Notes under the pieces: generated by a model
The model's database searches: none
Told to the model about the DNA's origin: nothing
Seen by the model: the letters and a program-made list of their open reading frames with translations, nothing else
From: Gemmatimonadales bacterium
GTDB lineage: Bacteria > Gemmatimonadota > Gemmatimonadetes > Gemmatimonadales > GWC2-71-9
Direction: 5' to 3'
NCBI GenBank assembly: GCA_025927545.1
Contig: JAICLE010000004.1
Location: 1 to 64,000, forward strand
Length of the DNA stretch: 64,000 bases
Part shown: piece after piece, positions 1-8,046 of the stretch
Position numbering within the stretch: the stretch's first letter is position 1
Layout: each line of letters opens with the position of its first letter
Position numbers and translations under genes: made by a program

Positions 1-23
1 ACGCGGTCGGGGGGGCAGTCTAG

Positions 24-123
24 CCGGGCACTGTCATCCCGAGCGGAGCGAGGGATCTACCCGCCCGGGGCTCGGACGTGGCCCGGCAAGATCCCTCGCT
101 CCGCTCGAGATGACAGTGCCCGG
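24..123. repeat. Imperfect inverted repeat, two 35-bp arms
   Basis: The arm at 24-58 and the arm at 89-123 are reverse complements with one mismatch (34 of 35), separated by 30 bases. The core reads ATCCCGAGCGGAGCGAGGGA. It can form a long hairpin in DNA or RNA. Nothing in it looks coding and it carries no U-tract, so a dispersed palindromic (REP-like) repeat fits better than a terminator. Similar 'TCATCCCGAGC...AGGGATCT' palindromes are, to my knowledge, dispersed in several GC-rich bacterial genomes. Confidence 0.85.
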
Positions 124-142
124 TGCCCGCGCCCCCTTCCCT

Positions 143-166
143 CCTTCCGTCCTTCCGTCCTTCCGC
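143..166. repeat. Short tandem repeat, three 8-bp units
   Basis: Two exact copies of CCTTCCGT (143-150 and 151-158) are followed by CCTTCCGC (159-166). The array lies between the inverted repeat and the dinB-like promoter, just upstream of the -10 box, so copy-number change there could alter promoter spacing. Confidence 0.7.
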
Positions 167-172
167 CCGTGC

Positions 173-178
173 TATACT
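173..178 (+). promoter_or_regulatory. Candidate -10 box for the dinB-like gene
   Basis: TATACT stands out in otherwise GC-rich sequence, 25 bases before the chosen ATG. No convincing -35 hexamer lies 17 bases upstream. The predicted transcript would start near 185 and include the GGAG at 194-197. Confidence 0.5.
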
Positions 179-203
179 CCGGCAACGCCCTCCGGAGCCC
201 CCT

Positions 204-791
204 ATGTCCATGCAGTACGAGCACGAGTTCATCGCACCGGGCGCCGTGCCGCGCGCCCGCCTCCCGCTGCTGCAGCACCTCGTCACCACCTATGCGTCCG
301 AGATCAACAAGACCGCGTCGCTCTGGAGCGAGCTGACGGACTCGCAGCTCGACTTCCGGCCGCATTCGCGGAGCAGCGCGGTGCGGCAGATCCTGGTTCA
401 TCAGATCCTCTCCGAGCGTCGCTTCTTCGCCGAATTCATCGGGCTGTCGGAGCCGCCCGTCGACAGCCTGCTGCCACGCGGCGACACCCCGGGGCCCGGG
501 GCCTACGTCGAGCGTCTCGTGGCGCTCGCCGTCCCGAGGCTCGCGCCGCTGGCCGCGGGGGACGAGGCCTACTGGCTCGCCGAGGTGCCGTTCTTCGACG
601 TGCGCCGGCAGCGGATCTGGGTCTTCTGGCGCCGTGTCCTCCACACCGCGCACCATCGCGCCCAGGTGGGCGTCGCGCTCCGGTTGCTGGAGGACCGGGT
701 GCCGCCCACCTACGGGCCGACGGCGGACGTGAGCTGGGCGGGCGCCGACCCGACGACGACTCTGGACGCGGCGCGCCGGCAGGGGACATAA
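204..791 (+). CDS. DinB-family four-helix metal-binding protein
   Basis: A 195-aa soluble protein of the DinB/YfiT fold. Members bind a divalent metal through three histidines and include thiol-dependent transferases and stress-induced proteins of unknown substrate. H66 in an early helix and H147 and H151 in the run HTAHHRAQ look like the metal triad. ATG 204 is preferred because GGAG lies 6 nt upstream. The frame extends back to a GTG at 123, but that stretch covers the tandem repeat and the -10 box. It is followed by three co-oriented genes to 2721. The substrate cannot be inferred. Confidence 0.75.
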   Translation: MSMQYEHEFIAPGAVPRARLPLLQHLVTTYASEINKTASLWSELTDSQLDFRPHSRSSAVRQILVHQILSERRFFAEFIGLSEPPVDSLLPRGDTPGPGAYVERLVALAVPRLAPLAAGDEAYWLAEVPFFDVRRQRIWVFWRRVLHTAHHRAQVGVALRLLEDRVPPTYGPTADVSWAGADPTTTLDAARRQGT

Positions 792-839
792 TGGGGGCGG
801 CAACGGGCATCCCTTCCACGGTTTCACGAGAGGTTCGAC

Positions 840-1109
840 ATGGCTGACAAGCAGGAGGGCGAACTCAAGCCGGTGACGCCGGCCCGGGTGGCGGAGGAGC
901 TGCGGCGGCTCAGCTCCCAGCGCGCGAGCGGCGACCTCGAGCCGGACGAGTACGAGCATCGCTTCGCCCGCATGGTGAGCGAGCTGCGCGACCGGCGCAT
1001 CGACGGCTCGCGCCAGGAGATTCTCGCGACGCTCAGCCCGCTGCTCAAGGACGGCGTGGTGACGGCGGAGGACTGGCGCCGGCTCACGAGGCAGCTCGGG
1101 CTGGCCTGA
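840..1109 (+). CDS. Small charged protein of unknown function
   Basis: 89 aa, rich in Arg, Glu and Asp, with no cysteine, signal peptide or membrane segment. The sequence suggests two or three amphipathic helices (a repeated EEL/ELR pattern). I do not recognise a family. Its stop (TGA 1107-1109) overlaps the ATG of the downstream hydrolase by one base, which implies translational coupling. GAGAGG at 828-833 gives a plausible ribosome site. The real-gene call rests on the tight overlap and on codon use like its neighbours. Confidence 0.6.
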   Translation: MADKQEGELKPVTPARVAEELRRLSSQRASGDLEPDEYEHRFARMVSELRDRRIDGSRQEILATLSPLLKDGVVTAEDWRRLTRQLGLA

Positions 1110-1849
1110 TGCTCACCCCGCTCGACATGTCCGTGCCGGCCGCGGACGGGCTGGTGCTCAAGGGGACGCTGACCTACCCCGCGGGCCGGCCGGGCGAGGC
1201 GTTCCCGCTGGTGGTGCTGGCGCATCAGTATCCCTCGACGCGCGAAAGCTACGGGCCCCTGGTCCGCGAGCTGCTCGCCGCCGGCGTGGCCACGCTGGCA
1301 TTCGACGAGCGCGGCCACGGCGCGTCGATCGTGGGCGAGGCCGGGCCGTTGGTCGTGGATACGCCCGAGGGGCTGTCTCCGGATGCGTTCGGGAAGGCCT
1401 TCGGGTCCAGCGCGGCCAAGGTGGGATTCGCCCGGATCGAGAACGACGTGCTGCGGGTCGTGAGCTGGGGAGCGTTCCAGAATTTCATCGATGCGTCGCG
1501 CCTGGCCCTGGTGGGCGCCAGCGTCGGTGGCAGCGGGGTTCTGCTCGCCGCGCCGGGCATCCCGGGTCTCCGGGCCGTCGCCACGCTTGGCGCGGCGGGC
1601 GCCCCCGCGTTCGGTGCCGACGGCCCCGCGCGCGTGCGGCAGGCGGTCGAGCGGATCACGGCGCCGGTCTACCTCGCGTCCTCGGCGGACGACCCGTTCG
1701 AGGGCGGTGCCAACGTGCGGCGCTGGAGCGAGGGGCTCCCGGGCGTCACCACCCGGATCGTGCCCGGTGCAGCCCACGCCATGGCCATCTACTTCGACGT
1801 CCGAGACGAGCTGCTCGACTTCCTGAGAAGGTCGCTGAGCGTGGCGTGA
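1109..1849 (+). CDS. Alpha/beta hydrolase (dienelactone hydrolase-like)
   Basis: A 246-aa cytoplasmic alpha/beta hydrolase. The nucleophile elbow GASVGG places Ser138. Asp194 or Asp195 after the sixth strand (SADDPF) and His223 (GAAHAM) complete a catalytic triad. The HQYPSTRESYG stretch near 39-49 carries the oxyanion region. The length fits the dienelactone hydrolase/acyl-peptidase-like group. It overlaps the preceding small gene by 1 base and the following aldo/keto reductase by 4 bases (GTGA), so the three are probably one mRNA. The substrate is unknown; an esterase or peptidase role is possible. Confidence 0.8.
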   Translation: MLTPLDMSVPAADGLVLKGTLTYPAGRPGEAFPLVVLAHQYPSTRESYGPLVRELLAAGVATLAFDERGHGASIVGEAGPLVVDTPEGLSPDAFGKAFGSSAAKVGFARIENDVLRVVSWGAFQNFIDASRLALVGASVGGSGVLLAAPGIPGLRAVATLGAAGAPAFGADGPARVRQAVERITAPVYLASSADDPFEGGANVRRWSEGLPGVTTRIVPGAAHAMAIYFDVRDELLDFLRRSLSVA

Positions 1850-2721
1850 GGCATCGCTCGCTCGGACCCGGCGCTCCGGCAGTTCCCCTGGTGGGCTACG
1901 GCGGGATGCATCTCTCCCTTGAGGGCCGGCCGCCGGACACCGCCGGCGTCCGGGTCATTCAGGCGGCGCTGGACGCCGGCGTCAGGCTCATCGACACCGC
2001 GGACGTCTACTGTCTGGACCAGGACGACATCGGCCACAACGAGCGCCTCATCGCCAAGGCGCTGGCGGGCTGGAGCGGCGACCGGGATGCCGTCCTCGTC
2101 GCGACGAAAGGCGGCATGGTGCGGCCGGAGGGCCGGTGGGAGCGCGACGGCAGCCCGGAGCACCTTCGCGCAGCCTGCCACCGCTCCCTCAGGGCGCTCG
2201 GCGTCGAGCGCATCGACCTCTATCAATTGCATGCGCCGGATCCCCGGGTGCCGTTCGCCGAGAGCGTGGGGGCGCTCGGGGCATTGCGCGACGAGGGAAA
2301 GGTGCGATGGATCGGCCTCTCCAACGTGAGCGTGGCCCAGCTCCGCGAGGCGCGCGACCTCGCGCCGATCACCGCGGTGCAGAACCGGCTGAATCCGTTC
2401 TTCCGGGAGTCGCTGGTGGACGGCATGGTGGCGTACTGCGGCGAGCAGGGAATCGGCTTTCTGGCCTACAGCCCCACCGGCGGCGGCCGGCTCAACCGGA
2501 AGCTTCCCGAGCATCCGGTGGTGTCAGCCATCGCCGCCCGGGTGGGCGCGTCGGCGCACGCCGTCGTGCTTGCCTGGGTGCTGTCGCGCGGGCCGGCGGT
2601 GATCGTCATTCCGAGCGCCCGGTCCGTGGAGCACGCGCTCGATGCCTCGGGTGCGGGTGACCTGGTCCTCGCATCGGACGACCTGGCCGCCATCGATGCC
2701 GCGGAGTTTTCCCGGGCCTGA
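1846..2721 (+). CDS. Aldo/keto reductase
   Basis: A 291-aa NAD(P)H-dependent oxidoreductase with the TIM-barrel AKR fold. The expected tetrad is visible: Asp50, Tyr55 (DTADVY), Lys88 (ATKGG) and His129 (QLHAPDP). The C-terminal IVIPSARS segment matches the cofactor-phosphate-binding region of the family. The GTG start at 1846 overlaps the hydrolase stop as GTGA. It reduces aldehydes or ketones; the substrate cannot be read from sequence. The gene converges on fabH with only 6 bases between the two stops. Confidence 0.88.
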   Translation: MRHRSLGPGAPAVPLVGYGGMHLSLEGRPPDTAGVRVIQAALDAGVRLIDTADVYCLDQDDIGHNERLIAKALAGWSGDRDAVLVATKGGMVRPEGRWERDGSPEHLRAACHRSLRALGVERIDLYQLHAPDPRVPFAESVGALGALRDEGKVRWIGLSNVSVAQLREARDLAPITAVQNRLNPFFRESLVDGMVAYCGEQGIGFLAYSPTGGGRLNRKLPEHPVVSAIAARVGASAHAVVLAWVLSRGPAVIVIPSARSVEHALDASGAGDLVLASDDLAAIDAAEFSRA

Positions 2722-2727
2722 CGATCG

Positions 2728-3735
2728 CTACTGCCAGCGCACCAGGCTCGCCCCGATCGTCAGTCCCGCCCCCACCGCTACGAACACCACCAGGTCTCCG
2801 CGCTCGATCTTCCCCGCCAGCAGCGCGTCCTCGAGGGCGAGCGGCAGCGTCGCCGCGGTGGTGTTGCCGTAGCGGGCGATGACCGACGCCATCCGCTCCT
2901 TCGGCACTCCCAGCCGCTCGGCCGTGGCGTCCAGGATCCGCTGGTTGGCCTGGTGCGGGATCACCATGGCGATGTCCCTCGGCGCGAGCCCCTGGCGCTG
3001 GAGCAGGGTGGTGATGCTCTCCGCCATCTGGGACACGGCGAACTTGAACACCGTCTTCCCGTTCTGCCGCAGGTAGTGCTCGCGGGCGTTCACCGTCTCG
3101 TGGCTCGCCGGGCGGAGACAGCCGCCGGCCGGCATGAGCAGGTCGTCACGCCCGCTCCCGTCCACCCGGTGATAGAAGTCGAGCAGGCCGTACCCCGGCT
3201 CGGCCGGCTCGAGGAGCACGGCGCCCGCGGCGTCACCGAAGAGCACGGCGGTGGTGCGGTCGAGCGGATCGATGATCGCACTCATCAGATCCGAGCAGGC
3301 GAGGATCACGCGGCGGTGCGTGCCCGACGCGACGAGCTGCGCCGCGGTAGTCAGACCGTAGAGGAAGCCGGAGCACGCGGCCGACAGGTCGAAGCCCCAG
3401 GTGTTCCGGAGGCCGACCTGGTCCTGCACCAGGCAGGCGGTAGCGGGGAACAGCATGTCGGGCGTGACGGTGGCCACGATGAGCGCGTCCACGTCGTCCG
3501 GGCCGAGGTCGCGCGCCGCCATGAGCCGTCGGACGGCCTCGGTGGCCATCGTGGACGTGGTTTCGCCCGGCGCGGCGATCCGCCGCTCGCGGATCCCGGT
3601 GCGGCTCACGATCCACTCGTCCGACGTGTCGAGCCGCTCGGCGAACTCGGCGTTCGTCACCCGGCGCTCGGGCACGTACGTGGCGACGCCGGTGATGGCG
3701 GCGCGCGGCGGGACGGACCCGGCAGGGGTGGGCAT
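2728..3735 (-). CDS. fabH: 3-oxoacyl-ACP synthase III
   Basis: A 335-aa beta-ketoacyl-ACP synthase III, which condenses an acyl-CoA with malonyl-ACP to start type II fatty-acid synthesis. The Cys-His-Asn triad is visible as Cys121 (SAACSGF), His260 (PHQANQR) and Asn290 (RYGNTTAAT). Length is typical. No other fab gene lies nearby, so it sits alone here, divergent from ispG. I see neither a clear SD nor a -10 box at a convincing distance from this start. Paralogues acting in secondary metabolism share these motifs, but the single gene and its housekeeping neighbours favour FabH. Confidence 0.92.
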   Translation of the reverse strand: MPTPAGSVPPRAAITGVATYVPERRVTNAEFAERLDTSDEWIVSRTGIRERRIAAPGETTSTMATEAVRRLMAARDLGPDDVDALIVATVTPDMLFPATACLVQDQVGLRNTWGFDLSAACSGFLYGLTTAAQLVASGTHRRVILACSDLMSAIIDPLDRTTAVLFGDAAGAVLLEPAEPGYGLLDFYHRVDGSGRDDLLMPAGGCLRPASHETVNAREHYLRQNGKTVFKFAVSQMAESITTLLQRQGLAPRDIAMVIPHQANQRILDATAERLGVPKERMASVIARYGNTTAATLPLALEDALLAGKIERGDLVVFVAVGAGLTIGASLVRWQ

Positions 3736-3790
3736 GCACGAATCTCACCGCGACCCTGAACTCGGCGCAAGAACGGGCGGCGCGCCGCGT

Positions 3791-3796
3791 TATATT
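3791..3796 (+). promoter_or_regulatory. -10 box of a leaderless ispG promoter
   Basis: TATATT is followed by exactly 7 bases and then the ispG ATG at 3804, so transcription should begin at or next to the start codon. No Shine-Dalgarno precedes the ATG and no good -35 hexamer is seen. The same geometry occurs at 5063, 9692, 33659 and 55591. Confidence 0.65.
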
Positions 3797-3803
3797 CCCG
3801 CCC

Positions 3804-5024
3804 ATGCCTCCCGTCACGCGCCGGCGCACCGTGACCGCCGTCATCGGCGGCGTTCCCGTGGGCTCGAGCCACCCGATCGTCGTTCAGTCGATGACCAATA
3901 CCGATACCGCGGACGTCGACGCCACGGTGCGGCAGGTGGCGGCGCTCGCGCGCGCGGGCAGCGAGCTGGTCCGCGTGACCGTCAACAACGACGCCGCGGC
4001 GGCGGTGGTGCCCGGCATCGTCGAAGGGCTGGACCGGATCGGGGTGGCCGTCCCCGTGATCGGCGACTTCCACTACAACGGTCACCTGCTCCTGGCCCGC
4101 CATCTCGCCTGCGCCCGGGCGCTCGCCAAGTACCGGATCAATCCGGGAAACGTGGGCGGCAAGCGACACGACGAGAATTTCCGCGCCATCATCGAGATCG
4201 CGCTCGCCCACGACAAGCCGGTCCGCATCGGTGTCAACTGGGGCTCGCTCGACCAGAGCCTGCTCACCGAGATGATGGACGCCAACGCGCACGCGGCCGC
4301 GCCGCTCGAAGCACGTGACGTCACCATGCGCGCGATGGTCGAGAGCGCGCTCCGGAGCGCCGCGCTGGCCGAGTCGGTGGGCATGCCGCACGACCGGATC
4401 GTGCTGAGCGCCAAGGTCTCGGGGGTGCAGGACCTGGTGGACGTCTACCGGATGCTCGCCGCCTGCGGCGACTATCCGCTGCACCTGGGGCTCACCGAGG
4501 CGGGACTCGGCGCCAAGGGCATCATCGCCAGCACCGCCGGCCTCAGCATCCTGCTGCAGGAGGGGATCGGCGACACCATCCGCGTCTCCCTCACGCCCGC
4601 GCCCGGCGGCGATCGCACCGAGGAGGTGCAGGTGGCGCAGCAGGTGCTCCAGTCGCTCGGTCTCCGGAGCTTCGCCCCGCAGGTGACGAGCTGCCCCGGC
4701 TGTGGCCGGACCACGAGCACGTTCTTCCAGGAGATGGCCCAGCAGATCCAGGACTACCTCCGCGAGCAGATGCCGATCTGGCGCCAGGAGCGGCCGGGCG
4801 TCGAGGAGATGAAGGTGGCGGTGATGGGCTGCGTGGTGAACGGGCCCGGCGAATCCAGGCACGCCAATATCGGGATCTCGCTCCCGGGCACGTTCGAGGA
4901 GCCCAAGGCGCCGGTCTTCGTGGACGGGCGGCTGGCCGTGACGCTCAAGGGCGACGGCATCGTCCCGGAGTTCCTGGCGATCCTCGACCGCTACGTCGCC
5001 TCCCGCTACGCGGCGGCTCCGTAG
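3804..5024 (+). CDS. ispG: 4-hydroxy-3-methylbut-2-enyl diphosphate synthase
   Basis: A 406-aa IspG/GcpE, the [4Fe-4S] enzyme that reduces MEcPP to HMBPP in the MEP isoprenoid pathway. The N-terminal TIM barrel is followed by the Fe-S domain with Cys297 and Cys300 (SCPGCGR), Cys343 ([10 protein letters not shown]) and Glu350. This is the compact bacterial form without the extra plant/chlamydial insert. The ATG at 3804 lacks an SD but sits 7 nt behind TATATT, which suggests leaderless translation. It is divergent from fabH, and no other MEP gene is in the window. Confidence 0.96.
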   Translation: MPPVTRRRTVTAVIGGVPVGSSHPIVVQSMTNTDTADVDATVRQVAALARAGSELVRVTVNNDAAAAVVPGIVEGLDRIGVAVPVIGDFHYNGHLLLARHLACARALAKYRINPGNVGGKRHDENFRAIIEIALAHDKPVRIGVNWGSLDQSLLTEMMDANAHAAAPLEARDVTMRAMVESALRSAALAESVGMPHDRIVLSAKVSGVQDLVDVYRMLAACGDYPLHLGLTEAGLGAKGIIASTAGLSILLQEGIGDTIRVSLTPAPGGDRTEEVQVAQQVLQSLGLRSFAPQVTSCPGCGRTTSTFFQEMAQQIQDYLREQMPIWRQERPGVEEMKVAVMGCVVNGPGESRHANIGISLPGTFEEPKAPVFVDGRLAVTLKGDGIVPEFLAILDRYVASRYAAAP

Positions 5025-5062
5025 CGGGCGCGCTCCCGAGGGCGACGGGGAGCACGACGCGT

Positions 5063-5068
5063 TATACT
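5063..5068 (+). promoter_or_regulatory. -10 box of a leaderless promoter (ccdA-like gene)
   Basis: TATACT is followed by exactly 7 bases and then the GTG at 5076. The geometry matches the ispG promoter, and no SD is present. Confidence 0.65.
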
Positions 5069-5075
5069 CTACGGC

Positions 5076-5788
5076 GTGCCTGCGCTGCTGCTCGTCACTG
5101 GCCTGGACGCCACCCTCCGCGATGCGCCGCTGGTCGCCGTGCCGCTCCTGTTCGGCGCGGGGCTCGCGACCAGCCTGACACCCTGCATCTACCCGATGAT
5201 CCCGATCACGGCCGGGATCCTCGGCGGGGCCGGCGCGGCGGGCCGCTCGCGCGGCCGAACCGCGCTCATGACGTTCGCGTACGTGGCGGGGCTGGCGACG
5301 GTCTACTCGCTGCTCGGCCTCCTCGCGGGGCTCACGGGCACGCTGTTCGGCACGGTGAGCTCGAACCCCTGGGCCTTCTTCGTGATGGCCAATCTGCTGC
5401 TCCTGTTCGGCCTCGCGATGCTGGACGTGGTCCCCGTGGCCGCGCCGCGGCGGCTGGCCGACTGGGCGGCACGGCTCGCCGGCGACTCGGTGGGGGCGGT
5501 GTTCGCGATGGGGGCGGTCTCGGGTCTGGTGGCGGCGCCCTGCGGCGCGCCCGCGTTCGCCGCCGTGCTCACGTTCGTGGCGGCCACGCGGAGCGCGGTG
5601 CTGGGAATGCTGTACCTGCTCGTCTTCTCCCTCGGGCTCACGGCGCTGCTCGTGGTCGTGGGGCTCTCGAGCGGGGCGCTGGCCTCGCTGCCGCGCGCCG
5701 GGCGGTGGACGCAGTGGATCAAGCGCGCCGGCGGCGTCCTGATGATCGGAATGGCGGAGTACTACCTCGTGAAGATGGGTGGCGTGCT

Positions 5789-5792
<4 letters not shown>
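5076..5792 (+). CDS. CcdA/DsbD-type thiol-disulfide membrane transporter
   Basis: A 238-aa polytopic membrane protein of the DsbD beta-domain/CcdA family, which carries reducing equivalents from cytoplasmic thioredoxin across the inner membrane. About six hydrophobic helices are evident. The two redox cysteines are Cys37 (SLTPCIYPM) and Cys156 (AAPCGAPA), the hallmark pair of the family. The GTG start at 5076 fits a leaderless promoter. Its stop overlaps the ATG of the TlpA-like gene (ATGA), and a peroxiredoxin follows, so this is probably the membrane supplier of electrons to those exported proteins. Confidence 0.9.
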
Positions 5793-6292
<500 letters not shown>

Positions 6293-6321
6293 CCAACCCT
6301 TCGCGCAGGAAGGCTCCCGCC

Positions 6322-6918
6322 ATGTCACACCGTGCAATCGCGTTCGCCGCCGTCGTCCTCTCTCTGCTGGCCGTTCCAGGGTTGTACGCCCAGGAATCCG
6401 CCAAGCCGGCCAAGGGGCCGCCCACCGCCGTGCTGGTCTCCGGCCCGCAGGTCGGCCGTACCGCGCCGGCGATCCGGCTGCCGTGGGCCAACAAGGACGC
6501 GGTCGGCCCGGCCGACCAGCCGTATGATCTCTCGCTGGACCGCGGCAAGACGGTGGTCGTCGCCTTCTTCCCGCGCGACTTCACCAGCGGGTGCACCGCC
6601 GAGATGCGCACTTTTGCCGAGCAATACGACTCGCTGTTCGGCCCCGAGGTGGTGGTGGTCGGGATCAGCACCGACTCGCTCGCGACGCACACCCGGTTCG
6701 CGTCGAGTCTGGATCTGCCGTTCCGCCTGTTGAGCGACCCGCAGCAGGTCGTGGCGCGGCGCTATGGCAGCGGCGATCGGAGCGGCTACCTGCGGCGCAC
6801 CGTGTATGTGGTGGGGCCCGACGGGAAGGTGCAGTACCGGAACCTCAAGTTCAACGCGCTGGACCCGAGCCACTACGCCGAGCTGGGCGCCGCCGTTCGC
6901 CAGTCGCGAGGAGGCTGA
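6322..6918 (+). CDS. Exported 1-Cys peroxiredoxin (AhpC/TSA family)
   Basis: 198 aa with an N-terminal signal peptide (cleavage likely after LYAQ, near residue 24) and an AhpC-TSA/BCP-type fold. The only cysteine is the peroxidatic Cys91 in FFPRDFTSGC, so no internal resolving cysteine exists. It should detoxify peroxides outside the cytoplasm using an external thiol, most simply the TlpA-like protein two genes back in the CcdA run. The ATG at 6322 is chosen because the upstream in-frame extension lacks a signal peptide and overlaps the thioredoxin gene. Confidence 0.85.
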   Translation: MSHRAIAFAAVVLSLLAVPGLYAQESAKPAKGPPTAVLVSGPQVGRTAPAIRLPWANKDAVGPADQPYDLSLDRGKTVVVAFFPRDFTSGCTAEMRTFAEQYDSLFGPEVVVVGISTDSLATHTRFASSLDLPFRLLSDPQQVVARRYGSGDRSGYLRRTVYVVGPDGKVQYRNLKFNALDPSHYAELGAAVRQSRGG

Positions 6919-6950
6919 GCCGGCGCCATCACCCCCTCGCGGAGCCGCCG

Positions 6951-7790
6951 ATGCGTCCTCGTCTCATCCTGGGCCTCATCGCGGTGGCCGCCTGGGCTAC
7001 CGCAGCCGCTCCGCTCGCCGCTCAGAACGACGAGCGGGGACGGGCGACCTGGCAGGTCGAAGGGCTGCGGCGGGGTTTCTGCGTAGAACTGCTGCTCGAC
7101 CCCTCGGCCCCAGTACTGAAGTCTCTTCCTGCCGGCGCCCACCCACTCCCCGCCAACCGCGCGAGCAACCTCCATCCGTCGCTGCGCGGTGTCATCCAGG
7201 GCCAGCCGGAGTACGCCGCCTGGAGCCCGTCCAGACTCTGCCTCGAGGCGATCGACAGCCTGCGCACGGCCGAATCCTACCTCACGAACCGCAAGGGCCG
7301 CCATCCCGCGTTGTTCGCCATCTGGACCGTCTCCGCTACCGACTCCGCGGGTACGGCGCGGGAGGTGGCACTCGGTCTCTTCGCCAGCAGCAGCCATATG
7401 GTCCGCTCGGCACGCCTGGCCGGTCAGGCGACGCAGGAGGCGCGGCTCACGGTGGGCCCCGTGCCGGGCGAGGACGAGAGCGGCGCTCCCCGCACCGAGC
7501 GCCGATTCCAGGTAAAGCTCGAAAAGACCACAATTACCTGGGACGGCCACCCGGCAAGGGATAGCACCGCCGTGCGGGCCCCCGTGGTGATGGCCTGGAT
7601 GGCGCCGGCGGCCCGGGGCGGCGTGGCCCTCGGGCAAATGTCGCTCGACCCCAGGTTCTCCCGGGCCATGGCAGGGTCCCTCACGATTGACGGGAAGAAT
7701 GACTTCGCCAAGGCGCTGAAAGGCTCCCCAACGCGCTTCGTGGGCCCGGAATACCTCGGCGGCACGGGCGTGATCACCTTCGGACATTGA
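6951..7790 (+). CDS. Secreted protein of unknown function
   Basis: 279 aa with a clear signal peptide (hydrophobic residues 5-22, cleavage near AAPLAAQ). The mature part has two cysteines (FCVELL and RLCLEA) that could form a disulfide. No enzymatic motif or repeat is recognised. The start at 6951 is preceded by GGAG at 6941-6944. It follows the peroxiredoxin by 32 bases and may be the last gene of the redox run. A perfect hairpin begins 2 bases after its stop. Confidence 0.65.
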   Translation: MRPRLILGLIAVAAWATAAAPLAAQNDERGRATWQVEGLRRGFCVELLLDPSAPVLKSLPAGAHPLPANRASNLHPSLRGVIQGQPEYAAWSPSRLCLEAIDSLRTAESYLTNRKGRHPALFAIWTVSATDSAGTAREVALGLFASSSHMVRSARLAGQATQEARLTVGPVPGEDESGAPRTERRFQVKLEKTTITWDGHPARDSTAVRAPVVMAWMAPAARGGVALGQMSLDPRFSRAMAGSLTIDGKNDFAKALKGSPTRFVGPEYLGGTGVITFGH

Positions 7791-7792
7791 AC

Positions 7793-7814
7793 GCGGCCCG
7801 GGCAACCGGGCCGC
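7793..7814 (+). terminator. Strong GC hairpin with GCAA tetraloop, no U-tract
   Basis: A perfect 9-bp stem pairs 7793-7801 with 7806-7814 and closes on the GNRA loop GCAA. It begins right after the stop of the secreted protein. No run of T follows, so it may act as a U-less terminator or an mRNA 3' stabiliser. Confidence 0.55.
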
Positions 7815-8046
7815 CCTGCGGTACGGAATCGCGCATGTCGAAGATGTTTATATCGGTCGAATCTGAATAAGTTCGCGCGGCATGGCGACACTGTCGCCTT
7901 CCTCGGAACTGTTCAAGGTCAAGATATGTAAGTCTATTCAGCAACGCAGATTGTGGTACAAGCTTCAAGTTACGTATCACGTCCGATTGATCCTCTTTCT
8001 CGCCGTTCCGGCGCAATTCAGATATTCACTTGGCTGGGTTATCAAC
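7815..8046. other. AT-rich intergenic spacer
   Basis: A spacer of about 230 bases much poorer in GC than its surroundings; by hand count 23 of 60 bases at 7921-7980 are G or C. Short open frames on both strands read as low-quality peptides and I do not call them genes. It probably holds the promoter of the amidohydrolase gene. AT-rich hexamers such as TATGTA (7925-7930) are present but no clear -35/-10 pair is. Confidence 0.5.

Noticed and set aside
7774-8016. 80-codon minus-strand frame in the AT-rich spacer
   Set aside because: No SD, no similarity that I recognise, and it overlaps the end of the secreted-protein gene.
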